Positions 1 through 6,144 of a stretch of 9,426 nt of DNA are shown here, one piece after another. Under the pieces are notes generated by a model. The model was not told the origin of the DNA. It made no database searches and was given only the letters and a program-made list of their open reading frames with translations. Each line of letters opens with the position of its first letter. Positions within the stretch are counted from its first letter, which is position 1. Both the position numbers and the translations under genes were made by a program. The DNA is taken from the NCBI GenBank assembly GCA_002422225.1, contig DITX01000129.1:12033-21458 (forward strand). The letters run 5' to 3'. The stretch comes from Gammaproteobacteria bacterium UBA6173. GTDB lineage: Bacteria > Pseudomonadota > Gammaproteobacteria > Pseudomonadales > Pseudohongiellaceae.

Positions 1-172
1 GCAAAGGCATTTGACCGCCTTCGAAACCAGGACGAACAGTGCCGCCTGATCGAGCCTTTTGACCTTTGTGACCTTTACCGCTGGTCTTACCCAGACCGCT
101 ACCTATACCGCGACCTACACGACGTGGCGCGTGAGTACTACCAGGCGCTGGACTCAATGTATTCAAATGCAT
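1..172 (-). CDS. rplO: 50S ribosomal protein L15, N-terminal part (cut by window edge)
   Basis: L15 is a late-assembling large-subunit protein whose extended N-terminal arm threads into 23S rRNA. Reading from an ATG at 172 gives 57 codons before the sequence runs out; the family is usually about 145 residues, so roughly the C-terminal 60 percent is missing. The visible part begins MHLNTLSPAPGS and carries the glycine/lysine-rich arm GRGIGSGLGKTSGKGHKGQK followed by FEGGQMPL, which matches the E. coli L15 N-terminus closely. The start is supported by a GAGGAG Shine-Dalgarno lying in the last codons of rpmD, 3 nt upstream of which rpmD ends, so the two genes are probably translationally coupled. 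In E. coli secY follows rplO; that region is outside this window. Confidence 0.96.
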   Translation of the reverse strand, partial: MHLNTLSPAPGSTHAPRRVGRGIGSGLGKTSGKGHKGQKARSGGTVRPGFEGGQMPL

Positions 173-175
173 GAC

Positions 176-364
176 TTACTCCTCGCCTTCGACAAGCAAC
201 AGGTAGCGTACTTTGTTGATGATGCCGCGAACACACGGGGAATCTTCAACTTCCACGCTCTGGTGCATACGACGCAGCCCCAGACCTTTTACACACTGTC
301 TGTGTCTTTCCATCTGACCCGCAGGACTGCGAACCAGTGTCACTTTAATCATTTTCTTGGACAT
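176..364 (-). CDS. rpmD: 50S ribosomal protein L30
   Basis: L30 is a small large-subunit protein bound to 23S rRNA near the 5S rRNA side of the particle. The 62-residue product has the usual length of the short bacterial form. It opens with MSKKMIKVTLVRS and has the family core GLGLRR (about residues 28-33) and the VRGIINKV segment (about 45-52), aligning with E. coli L30 over its whole length. An internal ATG at codon 5 is possible, but the first Met aligns with the E. coli start. The Shine-Dalgarno is weak (CTGGG), and the start is only 5 nt from the rpsE stop, so translation likely depends on ribosomes finishing rpsE. It sits between rpsE and rplO as in E. coli. Confidence 0.96.
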   Translation of the reverse strand: MSKKMIKVTLVRSPAGQMERHRQCVKGLGLRRMHQSVEVEDSPCVRGIINKVRYLLLVEGEE

Positions 365-369
365 AACGA

Positions 370-879
370 TTAACCCAGAATCTCTTCGAGAGTTTTGCCA
401 CGCTTAGCTGCAACACTTTCTGCAGCACGCATTGTCTTCAAGCCTTTGAACGTTGCGTTTACAACGTTGACAGGATTGGTTGATCCGTAGCACTTTGCCA
501 GTACGTTCTGAATACCGGCAAGTTCAAGAATCGCTCGCATTGCACCACCGGCGATAATTCCGGTACCTTCTGATGCAGGCTGCATGTAAATTCTGGATGC
601 ACCGTGACGAGACTTCACAGGATACTCCAGTGTTGTGCCATCAAGTGAAACAGAAATCATGTTGCGTCGGGCTGCTTCCATGGCTTTCTGAATAGCCAGC
701 GGAACTTCACGCGCTTTACCGCGGCCGAATCCGACACGACCATTGCCATCACCAACCGCAGTCAGTGCAGTAAAGGCGAAAATTCGACCACCTTTTACTA
801 CCTTGGCGACACGGTTTACCTGGATCAACTTCTCCTGTAAACCTTCTTCGTTTTTTCTCGCCTCGTCTTTCAGTGCCAT
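370..879 (-). CDS. rpsE: 30S ribosomal protein S5
   Basis: S5 lies at the mRNA entry side of the small subunit and helps decoding accuracy and mRNA unwinding together with S3 and S4. The 169-residue protein has the N-terminal dsRNA-binding-like S5 domain (about 15-80, with GGRIFAFTALTAVGDGNGRV at 30-49) and the C-terminal S5 domain (about 95-165, with PASEGTGIIAGGAMRA at 101-116 and YGSTNP at 131-136). The loop VNRVAKVVKGG at 21-31 corresponds to the E. coli region where spectinomycin-resistance changes arise, and it is not deleted here. The N-terminus is charged and a few residues longer than in E. coli. Its AAGGG ribosome-binding site overlaps the rplR stop, 12 nt upstream. Length and context leave no doubt. 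Confidence 0.98.
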   Translation of the reverse strand: MALKDEARKNEEGLQEKLIQVNRVAKVVKGGRIFAFTALTAVGDGNGRVGFGRGKAREVPLAIQKAMEAARRNMISVSLDGTTLEYPVKSRHGASRIYMQPASEGTGIIAGGAMRAILELAGIQNVLAKCYGSTNPVNVVNATFKGLKTMRAAESVAAKRGKTLEEILG

Positions 880-891
880 AGTCTTAAACCC

Positions 892-1242
892 TTAGAATTC
901 CAAGCCGCCTTCACGTGCCGCATCAGCCAAAGCTTTAACGCGACCGTGATAGTTGTAACCAGAGCGATCAAACGCCACCTTGCTGATGCCCGCTTGTTTC
1001 GCACGTTCAGCAATCAGAGCGCCAATTTTGCCTGCTGCTTCAATATTGCCCGTGGCAGTGCCACGTAATTCTTTTTCCACTGTCGAGGCACTTGCCAACA
1101 CAACATCGCCAGTTGGCGCAATTACTTGCGCGTAGATATGACGTGGAGTGCGATAAACACACAAACGGTTTACACCGAGTTCTGAAATTTTTGCCCTAGT
1201 ACGTCGTGCGCGACGGATACGAGCCTGCTTCTTAACATTCAT
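892..1242 (-). CDS. rplR: 50S ribosomal protein L18
   Basis: L18 binds 5S rRNA and, with L5, fixes it into the central protuberance of the large subunit. The product is 116 residues, the same size class as E. coli L18 (117). It has the basic N-terminus (ARIRRARRTRAK, about 7-18), the conserved YRTPRHIYAQVIAP segment (about 30-43) and the C-terminal signature FDRSGYNYHGRVKALADAAREGG (about 91-113). The start ATG AAT GTT follows an AGGG-type ribosome-binding site; a second ATG 4 nt further in is out of frame. The gap to rplF is 15 nt. Confidence 0.98.
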   Translation of the reverse strand: MNVKKQARIRRARRTRAKISELGVNRLCVYRTPRHIYAQVIAPTGDVVLASASTVEKELRGTATGNIEAAGKIGALIAERAKQAGISKVAFDRSGYNYHGRVKALADAAREGGLEF

Positions 1243-1257
1243 GATGTCACGCCCTAT

Positions 1258-1791
1258 TTATTTCTTCTTCGCTTCTTTTCTGTACACAACTTCATCCGAG
1301 TAACGAATACCTTTGCCTTTGTAAGGCTCTGGCGGTCTGAATCTACGGATTTCAGATGCAACCTGTCCGAGCAACTGCTTGTCTGTTGAGCTCAACACGA
1401 TCTCTGTCTGGGTTGGAGTCTCAACAGTAACGCCAGACGGCAACTTGTAATCAATCGGGTGCGAGTATCCAACCGCAATGTTTACAACATCGCCCTGAGC
1501 CTTGGCGCGATAACCTACGCCTTGCAGGGTCAGCTTGCGCTGAAAACCTGTAGTCACACCCGTTACCATGTTATTGATCAGGGCACGGAAAGTGCCGGCA
1601 AGCGCAACGGCCTGACGGGAATTATTCTTGGGAGAAACCTGCAAAACACCAGCATCAACGACAACCTGTACGTCGTTATGCAGGGTGGTATTCAAGCTAC
1701 CCTTGCTGCCTTTAACAGTGACTGCGCTACCGGCAATTACTGTCTCAACACCCTTTGGCAATGTAATCGGGCTTTTAGCTACTCTGGACAT
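1258..1791 (-). CDS. rplF: 50S ribosomal protein L6
   Basis: L6 binds 23S rRNA helix 97 near the sarcin-ricin loop and the GTPase-associated region, where EF-Tu and EF-G dock. The 177-residue product equals the E. coli length and shows the two duplicated alpha/beta domains (about 1-80 and 81-177). Key landmarks are LAGTFRALINNMV (64-76), GVGYRA (91-96), the SHP turn near 110-112, PTQTEIVL (126-133) and the C-terminal RNA-binding RPPEPYKGKGIRY (152-164), ending in a lysine tail. The 40-nt space from rpsH is the largest inside the spc segment; only a weak AGAG lies upstream of the ATG, so initiation may be partly coupled to rpsH. I see no terminator in that gap. Confidence 0.98.
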   Translation of the reverse strand: MSRVAKSPITLPKGVETVIAGSAVTVKGSKGSLNTTLHNDVQVVVDAGVLQVSPKNNSRQAVALAGTFRALINNMVTGVTTGFQRKLTLQGVGYRAKAQGDVVNIAVGYSHPIDYKLPSGVTVETPTQTEIVLSSTDKQLLGQVASEIRRFRPPEPYKGKGIRYSDEVVYRKEAKKK

Positions 1792-1831
1792 AATCGTGCT
1801 CTATATGTGCTGTATCAAAGAATGTTGTGCA

Positions 1832-2227
1832 TCAGAATACTGAGCACAAAACTTCTCCGCCGATACCGGCGGCACGGGCTTTCTTCTCTGTCATCACACC
1901 CTGGTTGGTGGACACGATGACAATACCAAGACCTTGACGATTGCGCGGCATCTCGTCTTTACCCTTATACTGACGAAGACCCGGCTTACTTACACGGATA
2001 ATCTCTTCAATAACCGGTTTACCCTGGTAGTACTTAAGATCTACCGTCAATTGACTTTTTGCGCCGTTTTCAACTACTGCATAATTGCCAATGTAACCTT
2101 CGTCTTTTAATACTTCACAAATCGCCAGCTTGACCTTGGATGACGGGCAGCTGACTACTGGCAGCTTCGCCATCTGGGCATTACGAATGCGTGTCAGCAA
2201 ATCTGCTATTGGATCTGACATACTCAT
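1832..2227 (-). CDS. rpsH: 30S ribosomal protein S8
   Basis: S8 is a primary 16S rRNA binder (helix 21, central domain). In E. coli it is also the translational repressor of the spc operon, acting on a site near the rplE start. The 131-residue protein begins MSMSDPIADLLTRIRNAQ, matching the MSMQDPIADMLTRIRN of E. coli, which supports the first Met over the Met at codon 3; a GGAG lies 8 nt before the first ATG. PSSKVKLAICEVLK (about 29-42), KPGLRQYKGKDEMP (near 80-94) and the C-terminal block QGVMTEKKARAAGIGGEVLC complete the family pattern. The gap to rpsN is 14 nt. Whether S8 regulates this operon here cannot be read from the protein. Confidence 0.98.
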   Translation of the reverse strand: MSMSDPIADLLTRIRNAQMAKLPVVSCPSSKVKLAICEVLKDEGYIGNYAVVENGAKSQLTVDLKYYQGKPVIEEIIRVSKPGLRQYKGKDEMPRNRQGLGIVIVSTNQGVMTEKKARAAGIGGEVLCSVF

Positions 2228-2241
2228 ACTAGATACTCCGC

Positions 2242-2547
2242 TTACCAGCTGGCTTTGGTCAGGCCGGGAACGTCACCACGCATGGCGGCTTCACGCAGCT
2301 TGTGACGGCACATGCCGAATTTTCTATAAACACCGTGTGGTCGACCAGTGATGCGGCAGCGCTTCTGCTGACGAACCGGGCTTGCATCACGCGGCAACTT
2401 CTGGAATGCAATCTGTGCTTGCCATTTGTCATCGTCGCTGGCATTCACATCAGCAAGAATTGCTTTCAACGCAGCGCGTTTTGCAGCAAATTTTGCAACA
2501 GTTTCAGTACGCTTCAATTCACGAGCAATCATTGAGGTCTTAGCCAT
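2242..2547 (-). CDS. rpsN: 30S ribosomal protein S14 (long, zinc-free form)
   Basis: S14 packs into the small-subunit head with S3 and S10. The 101-residue length and the lack of paired CxxC motifs identify the long form that does not bind zinc, as in E. coli, rather than the 61-residue zinc form. The N-terminal helix (MAKTSMIARELKR) and the C-terminal signature CRITGRPHGVYRKFGMCRHKLREAAMRG (about 64-91) ending in GLTKASW are clear. Two cysteines occur in that block, but they are single and far apart, so a zinc site is unlikely. A strong AAGGAG ribosome-binding site sits in the last codons of rplE; only 1 nt separates the rplE stop from the ATG. Confidence 0.98.
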   Translation of the reverse strand: MAKTSMIARELKRTETVAKFAAKRAALKAILADVNASDDDKWQAQIAFQKLPRDASPVRQQKRCRITGRPHGVYRKFGMCRHKLREAAMRGDVPGLTKASW

Positions 2548-2548
2548 C

Positions 2549-3115
2549 TCATGACTCCTTTGCAGCTTTTACTGCCATAGTTTTGAACGGAAAACGCATG
2601 GCAGCCAACAGCGCACGGCCTTCGTCATCGTTCTGTGCAGTGGTGGAGATAGTGATGTCCATACCGCGGATTTTATCAACTTTGTCGTACTCGATTTCCG
2701 GGAAGATGATCTGTTCAGTCACGCCCATTGCGTAATTCCCACGACCATCAAACGCCTTCGGATTCAAACCGCGGAAGTCACGAATACGAGGGATCGCAAT
2801 ATCGACCAGCCTGTCGAGGAATTCATACATGCGCTCACCGCGCAATGTAACTTTACAGCCGATCGGCCAGCCGGCACGGATTTTGAAACCGGCGATTGAC
2901 TTGCGAGCCTTGGTAATAACCGGCTTTTGTCCGCTGATCATGACCATCTCGGCAACCGCGTTATCAAGCAACTTTTTGTCGCCGACCGCTTCACCCACAC
3001 CCATATTCAGTACCACTTTAGTAATTCGTGGCACTCGCATCGGATTATCGAACCCGAACTGCTTGGTCAGCGCGGGGATAACGTCACTTTTGTAAAATTC
3101 TTTCGACTGAGCCAT
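2549..3115 (-). CDS. rplE: 50S ribosomal protein L5
   Basis: L5 binds 5S rRNA with L18 and contacts the small-subunit head and the P-site tRNA in the central protuberance. At 188 residues it is about nine longer than E. coli L5 (179); the excess is a C-terminal tail (MAVKAAKES) after the usual end FPFK. Family blocks seen: VPRITKVVLNMGVGEA (about 28-43), SGQKPVITKARKSIAGFKIR (about 62-81), PIGCKVTLRGERM (about 84-96), PRIRDFRGLNPKAFDGRGNYAMGV (about 109-132) and FPEIEYDKVDKIRGMDI (about 138-154). A modest AGG lies about 10 nt before the ATG. In E. coli the start region of this gene holds the S8 repressor site; I could not confirm such a structure here. Confidence 0.98.
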   Translation of the reverse strand: MAQSKEFYKSDVIPALTKQFGFDNPMRVPRITKVVLNMGVGEAVGDKKLLDNAVAEMVMISGQKPVITKARKSIAGFKIRAGWPIGCKVTLRGERMYEFLDRLVDIAIPRIRDFRGLNPKAFDGRGNYAMGVTEQIIFPEIEYDKVDKIRGMDITISTTAQNDDEGRALLAAMRFPFKTMAVKAAKES

Positions 3116-3135
3116 GTTGGCGACCTGCGTTTCCG

Positions 3136-3447
3136 TTAATCAATGACTTTGTTCGTGGATTTGTAAACGCGCTTCTTCAAACCATCCTCAACCAGGAAGC
3201 CAATACGATCAGCTTTGTTGGTCTCAGGGTTGAAGATCGCCACGTTAGAAATATCCATCGGCGCTTCTTTCTCAACAATACCGCCCGCGATGCCAGCATT
3301 AGGATTCGGCTTGGTATGTCGTTTTACAATGTTCATTCCACTGACTATTACTTTGTTATCGCCTACCAGACGCGACACCGTTCCGCGCTTGCCCTTGTCT
3401 TTGCCAGCGATGACAATTACTTCGTCGTTACTTTTGATCTTTCGCAT
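3136..3447 (-). CDS. rplX: 50S ribosomal protein L24
   Basis: L24 is an early assembly initiator that binds the 5' part of 23S rRNA and later lies at the rim of the polypeptide exit tunnel. The 103-residue product has the KOW motif at the N-terminus (about 5-32, with IAGKDKGKRGTV at 13-24), then GMNIVKRHTKPNP (about 37-49) and the APMDISNVAIFNPET segment (about 62-76). A TGAGG ribosome-binding site lies 8 nt upstream of the ATG within the 19-nt gap after rplN. Length and sequence are typical for gammaproteobacteria. Confidence 0.98.
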   Translation of the reverse strand: MRKIKSNDEVIVIAGKDKGKRGTVSRLVGDNKVIVSGMNIVKRHTKPNPNAGIAGGIVEKEAPMDISNVAIFNPETNKADRIGFLVEDGLKKRVYKSTNKVID

Positions 3448-3466
3448 TTTGCGGCCTCAATATCCG

Positions 3467-3835
3467 TCACAGCACTTCGGGTGCAAGTGAGATGATTCTC
3501 ATGAACTTTTCTGTACGCAGTTCACGTGTCACCGGCCCAAACACACGCGTACCGATTGGCGCCTGCTGATTGTTGAGCAGAATCGCAGCATTATCGTCGA
3601 ACTTGATCAGCGATCCGTCCGCACGACGCACACCGCTTTTGGTTCGAACAACAAGCGCAGAAAGCACCTGCCCTTTTTTCACCTTGCCTCGGGGAATCGC
3701 TTCTTTCACTGTCACTTTGATGACATCCCCGATGCGGGCATAACGACGATGTGAACCGCCGAGCACTTTGATACACATTACTCGTTTGGCACCACTATTG
3801 TCTGCCACATCTAAATATGACTGTACCTGAATCAT
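3467..3835 (-). CDS. rplN: 50S ribosomal protein L14
   Basis: L14 lies at the subunit interface and forms intersubunit bridges with 16S rRNA; it is also the docking partner of the silencing factor RsfS in many bacteria. The 122-residue product is nearly identical in plan to E. coli L14: MIQVQSYLDVADNSGAKRVMCIKVLGG (1-27), IGDVIKVTVKEAIPRGKVKKG (about 35-55), then VRTKSGVRRADGS (about 63-75), and the C-terminal IGTRVFGPVTRELR ... IISLAPEVL. The start is set by a good GGAG 7 nt upstream. This is the first gene of the spc operon in E. coli; here it follows a 76-nt gap after rpsQ without a clear promoter. Confidence 0.98.
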   Translation of the reverse strand: MIQVQSYLDVADNSGAKRVMCIKVLGGSHRRYARIGDVIKVTVKEAIPRGKVKKGQVLSALVVRTKSGVRRADGSLIKFDDNAAILLNNQQAPIGTRVFGPVTRELRTEKFMRIISLAPEVL

Positions 3836-3911
3836 CGATTCTCTCCGAACCCTTAAAACTGTCGCTTAAGCAACAACGCCAATTGGCGCCAGAAAAACAT
3901 TTACTGACCTG
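3836..3911 (-). other. rpsQ-rplN gap with 12-bp palindrome (S10/spc junction)
   Basis: This 76-nt spacer is where E. coli separates its S10 and spc operons. It holds a perfect 12-bp palindrome, CGCCAATTGGCG, at 3877-3888. As RNA it could fold as a 4-bp GC stem with an AAUU loop. It is followed by a mixed sequence rather than a run of U, so it is not a convincing terminator. I found no -35/-10 pair with acceptable match and spacing; a TTGTTG hexamer lies just downstream of the palindrome with TTTTAA or TTAAGG too close to it. The rplN Shine-Dalgarno GGAG is at 3843-3846. The simplest reading is that S10 transcripts run through into the spc genes. Confidence 0.6.
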
Positions 3912-4190
3912 TCAGACCTGCGTCGCTTTCTCATCAATAGAGATCAAAGCCCAGGTTTTGGTCTTTGAAATTGGACGCACTTCTTTAACGGTCACCTTGT
4001 CGCCCTCGCAGCACTCATTCTTTTCATCATGAGCATGCAGCTTGGAGGAACGGGTAATAAATTTGCCGTATACCGGGTGTTTAACCCGACGCTCGACCAG
4101 CACAACAATGGACTTGTCCATTTTAGCGCTGACGACTTTACCGGTTACGGTACGACCGGTTTTTGCTTCGTTGGTTTCAATAAGCGACAT
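3912..4190 (-). CDS. rpsQ: 30S ribosomal protein S17
   Basis: S17 is a primary binder of the 5' domain of 16S rRNA and has an OB fold. The 92-residue protein shows GRTVTGKVVSAKMDKSIVVLVERRVKHPVYGKFI (about 12-45), LHAHDE (about 51-56) and VRPISKTKTWAL (about 71-82), all typical. Residues 60-61 are Cys-Cys where E. coli has Cys-Gly. The N-terminus is some eight residues longer than in E. coli. Only 2 nt separate the rpmC stop from this ATG, and the upstream GGA is weak, so coupling to rpmC is likely. It is the last gene of the S10 set. Confidence 0.97.
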   Translation of the reverse strand: MSLIETNEAKTGRTVTGKVVSAKMDKSIVVLVERRVKHPVYGKFITRSSKLHAHDEKNECCEGDKVTVKEVRPISKTKTWALISIDEKATQV

Positions 4191-4192
4191 AA

Positions 4193-4390
4193 TCAGGATC
4201 CACTTTTCTGCTTTTCAGTAATGATGGTCTTTACTCGGGCTATATCACCCTTCACCGCAGAAAGCAGATGAGTCTGACCAAGTTGACCAGTACGCTTCTG
4301 AATTCTGTAGTTGAACTGAGCCCGATACAGACCGACAAGCTGCTCATTCAGCTCTACAACTGACTTTTCACGCAATTCGCTGGCTTTCAT
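4193..4390 (-). CDS. rpmC: 50S ribosomal protein L29
   Basis: L29 sits beside L23 at the exit-tunnel mouth and helps form the docking surface for trigger factor and SRP. The 65-residue product has the family's two-helix antiparallel hairpin: MKASELREKSVVELNEQLVGLYRAQFNYRIQ (1-31) then TGQLGQTHLLSAVKGDIARVKTIITEK (about 34-60). Its ATG overlaps the rplP stop by one base (TAATG), indicating stop-start coupling, and it has no strong Shine-Dalgarno of its own. The length is normal (E. coli 63). Confidence 0.97.
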   Translation of the reverse strand: MKASELREKSVVELNEQLVGLYRAQFNYRIQKRTGQLGQTHLLSAVKGDIARVKTIITEKQKSGS

Positions 4391-4803
4391 TACATCACCG
4401 TCCGTTTAACAAAAGTGGTCTCAAACGGGAGTTTTGCAGCCGCGAGCTGGAAAGCTTCTCGCGCCAGGCTCTCGTCCACCCCTTCGATCTCGAACATCAC
4501 GCGACCCGGCTGGATCTGCGCTACCCAATATTCAACACTGCCTTTACCTTTACCCTGACGCACTTCAAGTGGCTTTTGGGTAATCGGCTTATCCGGGAAC
4601 ACGCGGATCCAGATTTTACCGCCACGCTTTACGTGACGGGTCATCGCACGACGGGCTGATTCGATTTGGCGCGCAGTCAATCGACCACGTCCGATCGCTT
4701 TCAGTCCGAATTCGCCGAAATCAACGTTGCTGCCGCGATGTGACAGGCCACGATTGCGGCCCTTCATCATCTTTCTAAATTTGGTACGTTTTGGTTGTAA
4801 CAT
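4390..4803 (-). CDS. rplP: 50S ribosomal protein L16
   Basis: L16 is a late-assembling protein near the A site and the peptidyl-transferase centre, contacting tRNA elbows. The 137-residue product starts MLQPKRTKFRKMMKGRNRG, carries FGLKAIGRGRLTARQIESARRAMTR (about 32-56), then GKIWIRVFPDKPITQKP (62-78) and VRQGKGKGSVEYWVAQIQPG (81-100), and ends KLPFETTFVKRTVM. Arg82 aligns with E. coli Arg81, the residue hydroxylated by the oxygenase YcfD/RoxA, so that modification is possible. An AGAGGAT ribosome-binding site lies just inside the 13-nt gap after rpsC. Confidence 0.98.
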   Translation of the reverse strand: MLQPKRTKFRKMMKGRNRGLSHRGSNVDFGEFGLKAIGRGRLTARQIESARRAMTRHVKRGGKIWIRVFPDKPITQKPLEVRQGKGKGSVEYWVAQIQPGRVMFEIEGVDESLAREAFQLAAAKLPFETTFVKRTVM

Positions 4804-4816
4804 CTTGGCCTATCCT

Positions 4817-5485
4817 CTACTTGGACGCTTTCTGCGGAGCCGCGTGGACTTCCTTCAGATCCAGGATTTCGCCTTTGAAAATCCAGACCTTAACGCCAAT
4901 GATTCCGTATGTTGTACTGGCTTCTGAAGTTGCATAATCGATATCAGCGCGCAGCGTATGAAGCGGTACACGACCTTCACGATACCATTCTGTACGAGCA
5001 ATTTCGGCACCGCCCAGTCGGCCACTTACCTGAATCTTGATCCCCTCAGCACCTTGGCGCATGGCGTTCTGAACCGCGCGCTTCATGGCACGACGGAACA
5101 TTACACGACGCTCAAGCTGCTGGGTAATGCTATCTGCTACCAGCAGTGCATCCAGATCTGGCTTACGGATCTCTTCGATGTTGATGTGCACAGGCACACC
5201 CATCTTTGCGATCAACGCAGAACGCAGAACTTCAACGTCTTCACCTTTCTTACCAATCACGATACCAGGACGGGCAGAATGGATGGTGATGCGAGCTGTT
5301 TGAGCTGGGCGTTCAATATCAATCCGGGAAACAGAGGCGCTAGCCAACTGCTTACGAATGTATTCACGCACCTGCAAGTCAACAAGCAAATGCTCAGCAT
5401 AATTTTTGCCTTCAGCAAACCATACTGAAGTGTGCTTTTTAACTATACCAAGCCGAATTCCGGTTGGATGTACTTTCTGACCCAT
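4817..5485 (-). CDS. rpsC: 30S ribosomal protein S3
   Basis: S3 forms part of the mRNA entry channel in the small-subunit head and contributes to unwinding of structured mRNA. The 222-residue product begins MGQKVHPTGIRLGIVK. It contains a type II KH domain (about 39-107) with its GxxG loop GKKG at 78-81, and the C-terminal S3 domain (about 115-210) with SGRLGGAEIARTEWYREGRV. Arg131, Arg132 and Lys135 in RRAMKRAV match the E. coli residues tied to the helicase activity. The basic C-terminal tail is about eleven residues shorter than in E. coli (233). An AGGAG overlaps the rplV stop, 9 nt upstream. The gene ends with TAG. Confidence 0.98.
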   Translation of the reverse strand: MGQKVHPTGIRLGIVKKHTSVWFAEGKNYAEHLLVDLQVREYIRKQLASASVSRIDIERPAQTARITIHSARPGIVIGKKGEDVEVLRSALIAKMGVPVHINIEEIRKPDLDALLVADSITQQLERRVMFRRAMKRAVQNAMRQGAEGIKIQVSGRLGGAEIARTEWYREGRVPLHTLRADIDYATSEASTTYGIIGVKVWIFKGEILDLKEVHAAPQKASK

Positions 5486-5494
5486 CCTGATCTC

Positions 5495-5827
5495 CTACTT
5501 ATCGGCTACTTTAACGGTAATGTGGCAGGTGCGTTTAACGATACGGTCTGCGCGGCCTTTGGCACGCGGACGGATTCGCTTCAAGCTCATACCTTCATCG
5601 ACATAGATAGTGGAGACTTTCAGCTCGTCCACATCCGCCCCTTCATTATGCTCCGCGTTAGCGATTGCAGAATTCAACACTTTCTTGATGATGTCAGCGC
5701 CTTTCTTCGGGCTGTACGTCAACAATTGCAGTGCTTCTTCTACTGCTTTGCCGCGAATCTGATCAGCAACCAGCCTTGCCTTCTGGGCAGAGAGCCGAGC
5801 GCCGCGCAATATTGCTACAACTTCCAT
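5495..5827 (-). CDS. rplV: 50S ribosomal protein L22
   Basis: L22 spans the large subunit; its long beta-hairpin lines the exit tunnel opposite L4 at the constriction. The 110-residue product equals the E. coli length, with the helical body (about 1-70, RLSAQKARLVADQIRGK at 11-27) and the hairpin (about 78-100, tip sequence LKRIRPRAKGRADRI). Leu-Lys-Arg at 82-84 corresponds to the Met-Lys-Arg of E. coli whose deletion causes erythromycin resistance; it is intact here. The start has GGGGAT upstream. Another ATG lies 5 nt before it, but that is out of frame. The stop codon is TAG. Confidence 0.98.
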   Translation of the reverse strand: MEVVAILRGARLSAQKARLVADQIRGKAVEEALQLLTYSPKKGADIIKKVLNSAIANAEHNEGADVDELKVSTIYVDEGMSLKRIRPRAKGRADRIVKRTCHITVKVADK

Positions 5828-5844
5828 CTCATTATCCCCGCTAA

Positions 5845-6120
5845 TCAGCGCTTGGCTTTCTTGTCAGCCGCGTGGCCACGGTAATTCCGTGTCAGCGCGA
5901 ATTCGCCCAGCTTGTGGCCTACCATGTCTTCGGAAATAAACACGGGCACATGCTGCTGTCCGTTGTGCACGGCAATAGTCAAACCGAGCATATCCGGAGA
6001 AATCATCGAGCGACGCGACCAGGTTTTGATCGGACGCTTGTCATTGGCATCCCGCGCTGTCTGCACTTTTTTCATCAAATGAAGGTCGATAAATGGACCT
6101 TTTTTTAGTGAACGTGGCAC
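5845..6120 (-). CDS. rpsS: 30S ribosomal protein S19
   Basis: S19 lies in the small-subunit head, forms a complex with S13 and contacts the large subunit through bridge B1a. The 91-residue product begins MPRSLKKGPFIDLHLMKKV and shows IKTWSRRSMISPDMLGLTIAVHNGQ (about 31-55), VFISEDMVGHKLGEFALTR (about 60-78) and the ending GHAADKKAKR, as in E. coli. A clear AGAGGA precedes the ATG in the 24-nt gap after rplB. The LKK codons (CTA AAA AAA) form a run of seven A; the protein continues normally in the same frame. Confidence 0.98.
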   Translation of the reverse strand: MPRSLKKGPFIDLHLMKKVQTARDANDKRPIKTWSRRSMISPDMLGLTIAVHNGQQHVPVFISEDMVGHKLGEFALTRNYRGHAADKKAKR

Positions 6121-6144
6121 TTTTATTTCCTCTGTAGTCAGGCC

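Noticed and set aside
59..373. Plus-strand open frame of 104 codons over rpmD and rplO
   Set aside because: It lies opposite clearly conserved ribosomal-protein genes, has no family resemblance and a low-complexity Thr/Tyr-rich start. It is a shadow of the real genes.
3090..3150. S8 translational operator at the rplX-rplE junction, as in E. coli
   Set aside because: I could not fold a clear counterpart of the S8 site by eye in this stretch. A structure search with the helix 21 motif of 16S rRNA would settle it; absence is not shown.
3866..3892. Terminator at the CGCCAATTGGCG palindrome before rplN
   Set aside because: The stem would have only four pairs and is followed by a mixed GTTGTTGCTT rather than a U run, so strong termination is unlikely.
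5432..5884. Plus-strand open frame of 150 codons over rpsC, rplV and rpsS
   Set aside because: It spans three conserved genes on the other strand and has no recognisable domain or convincing ribosome-binding site.
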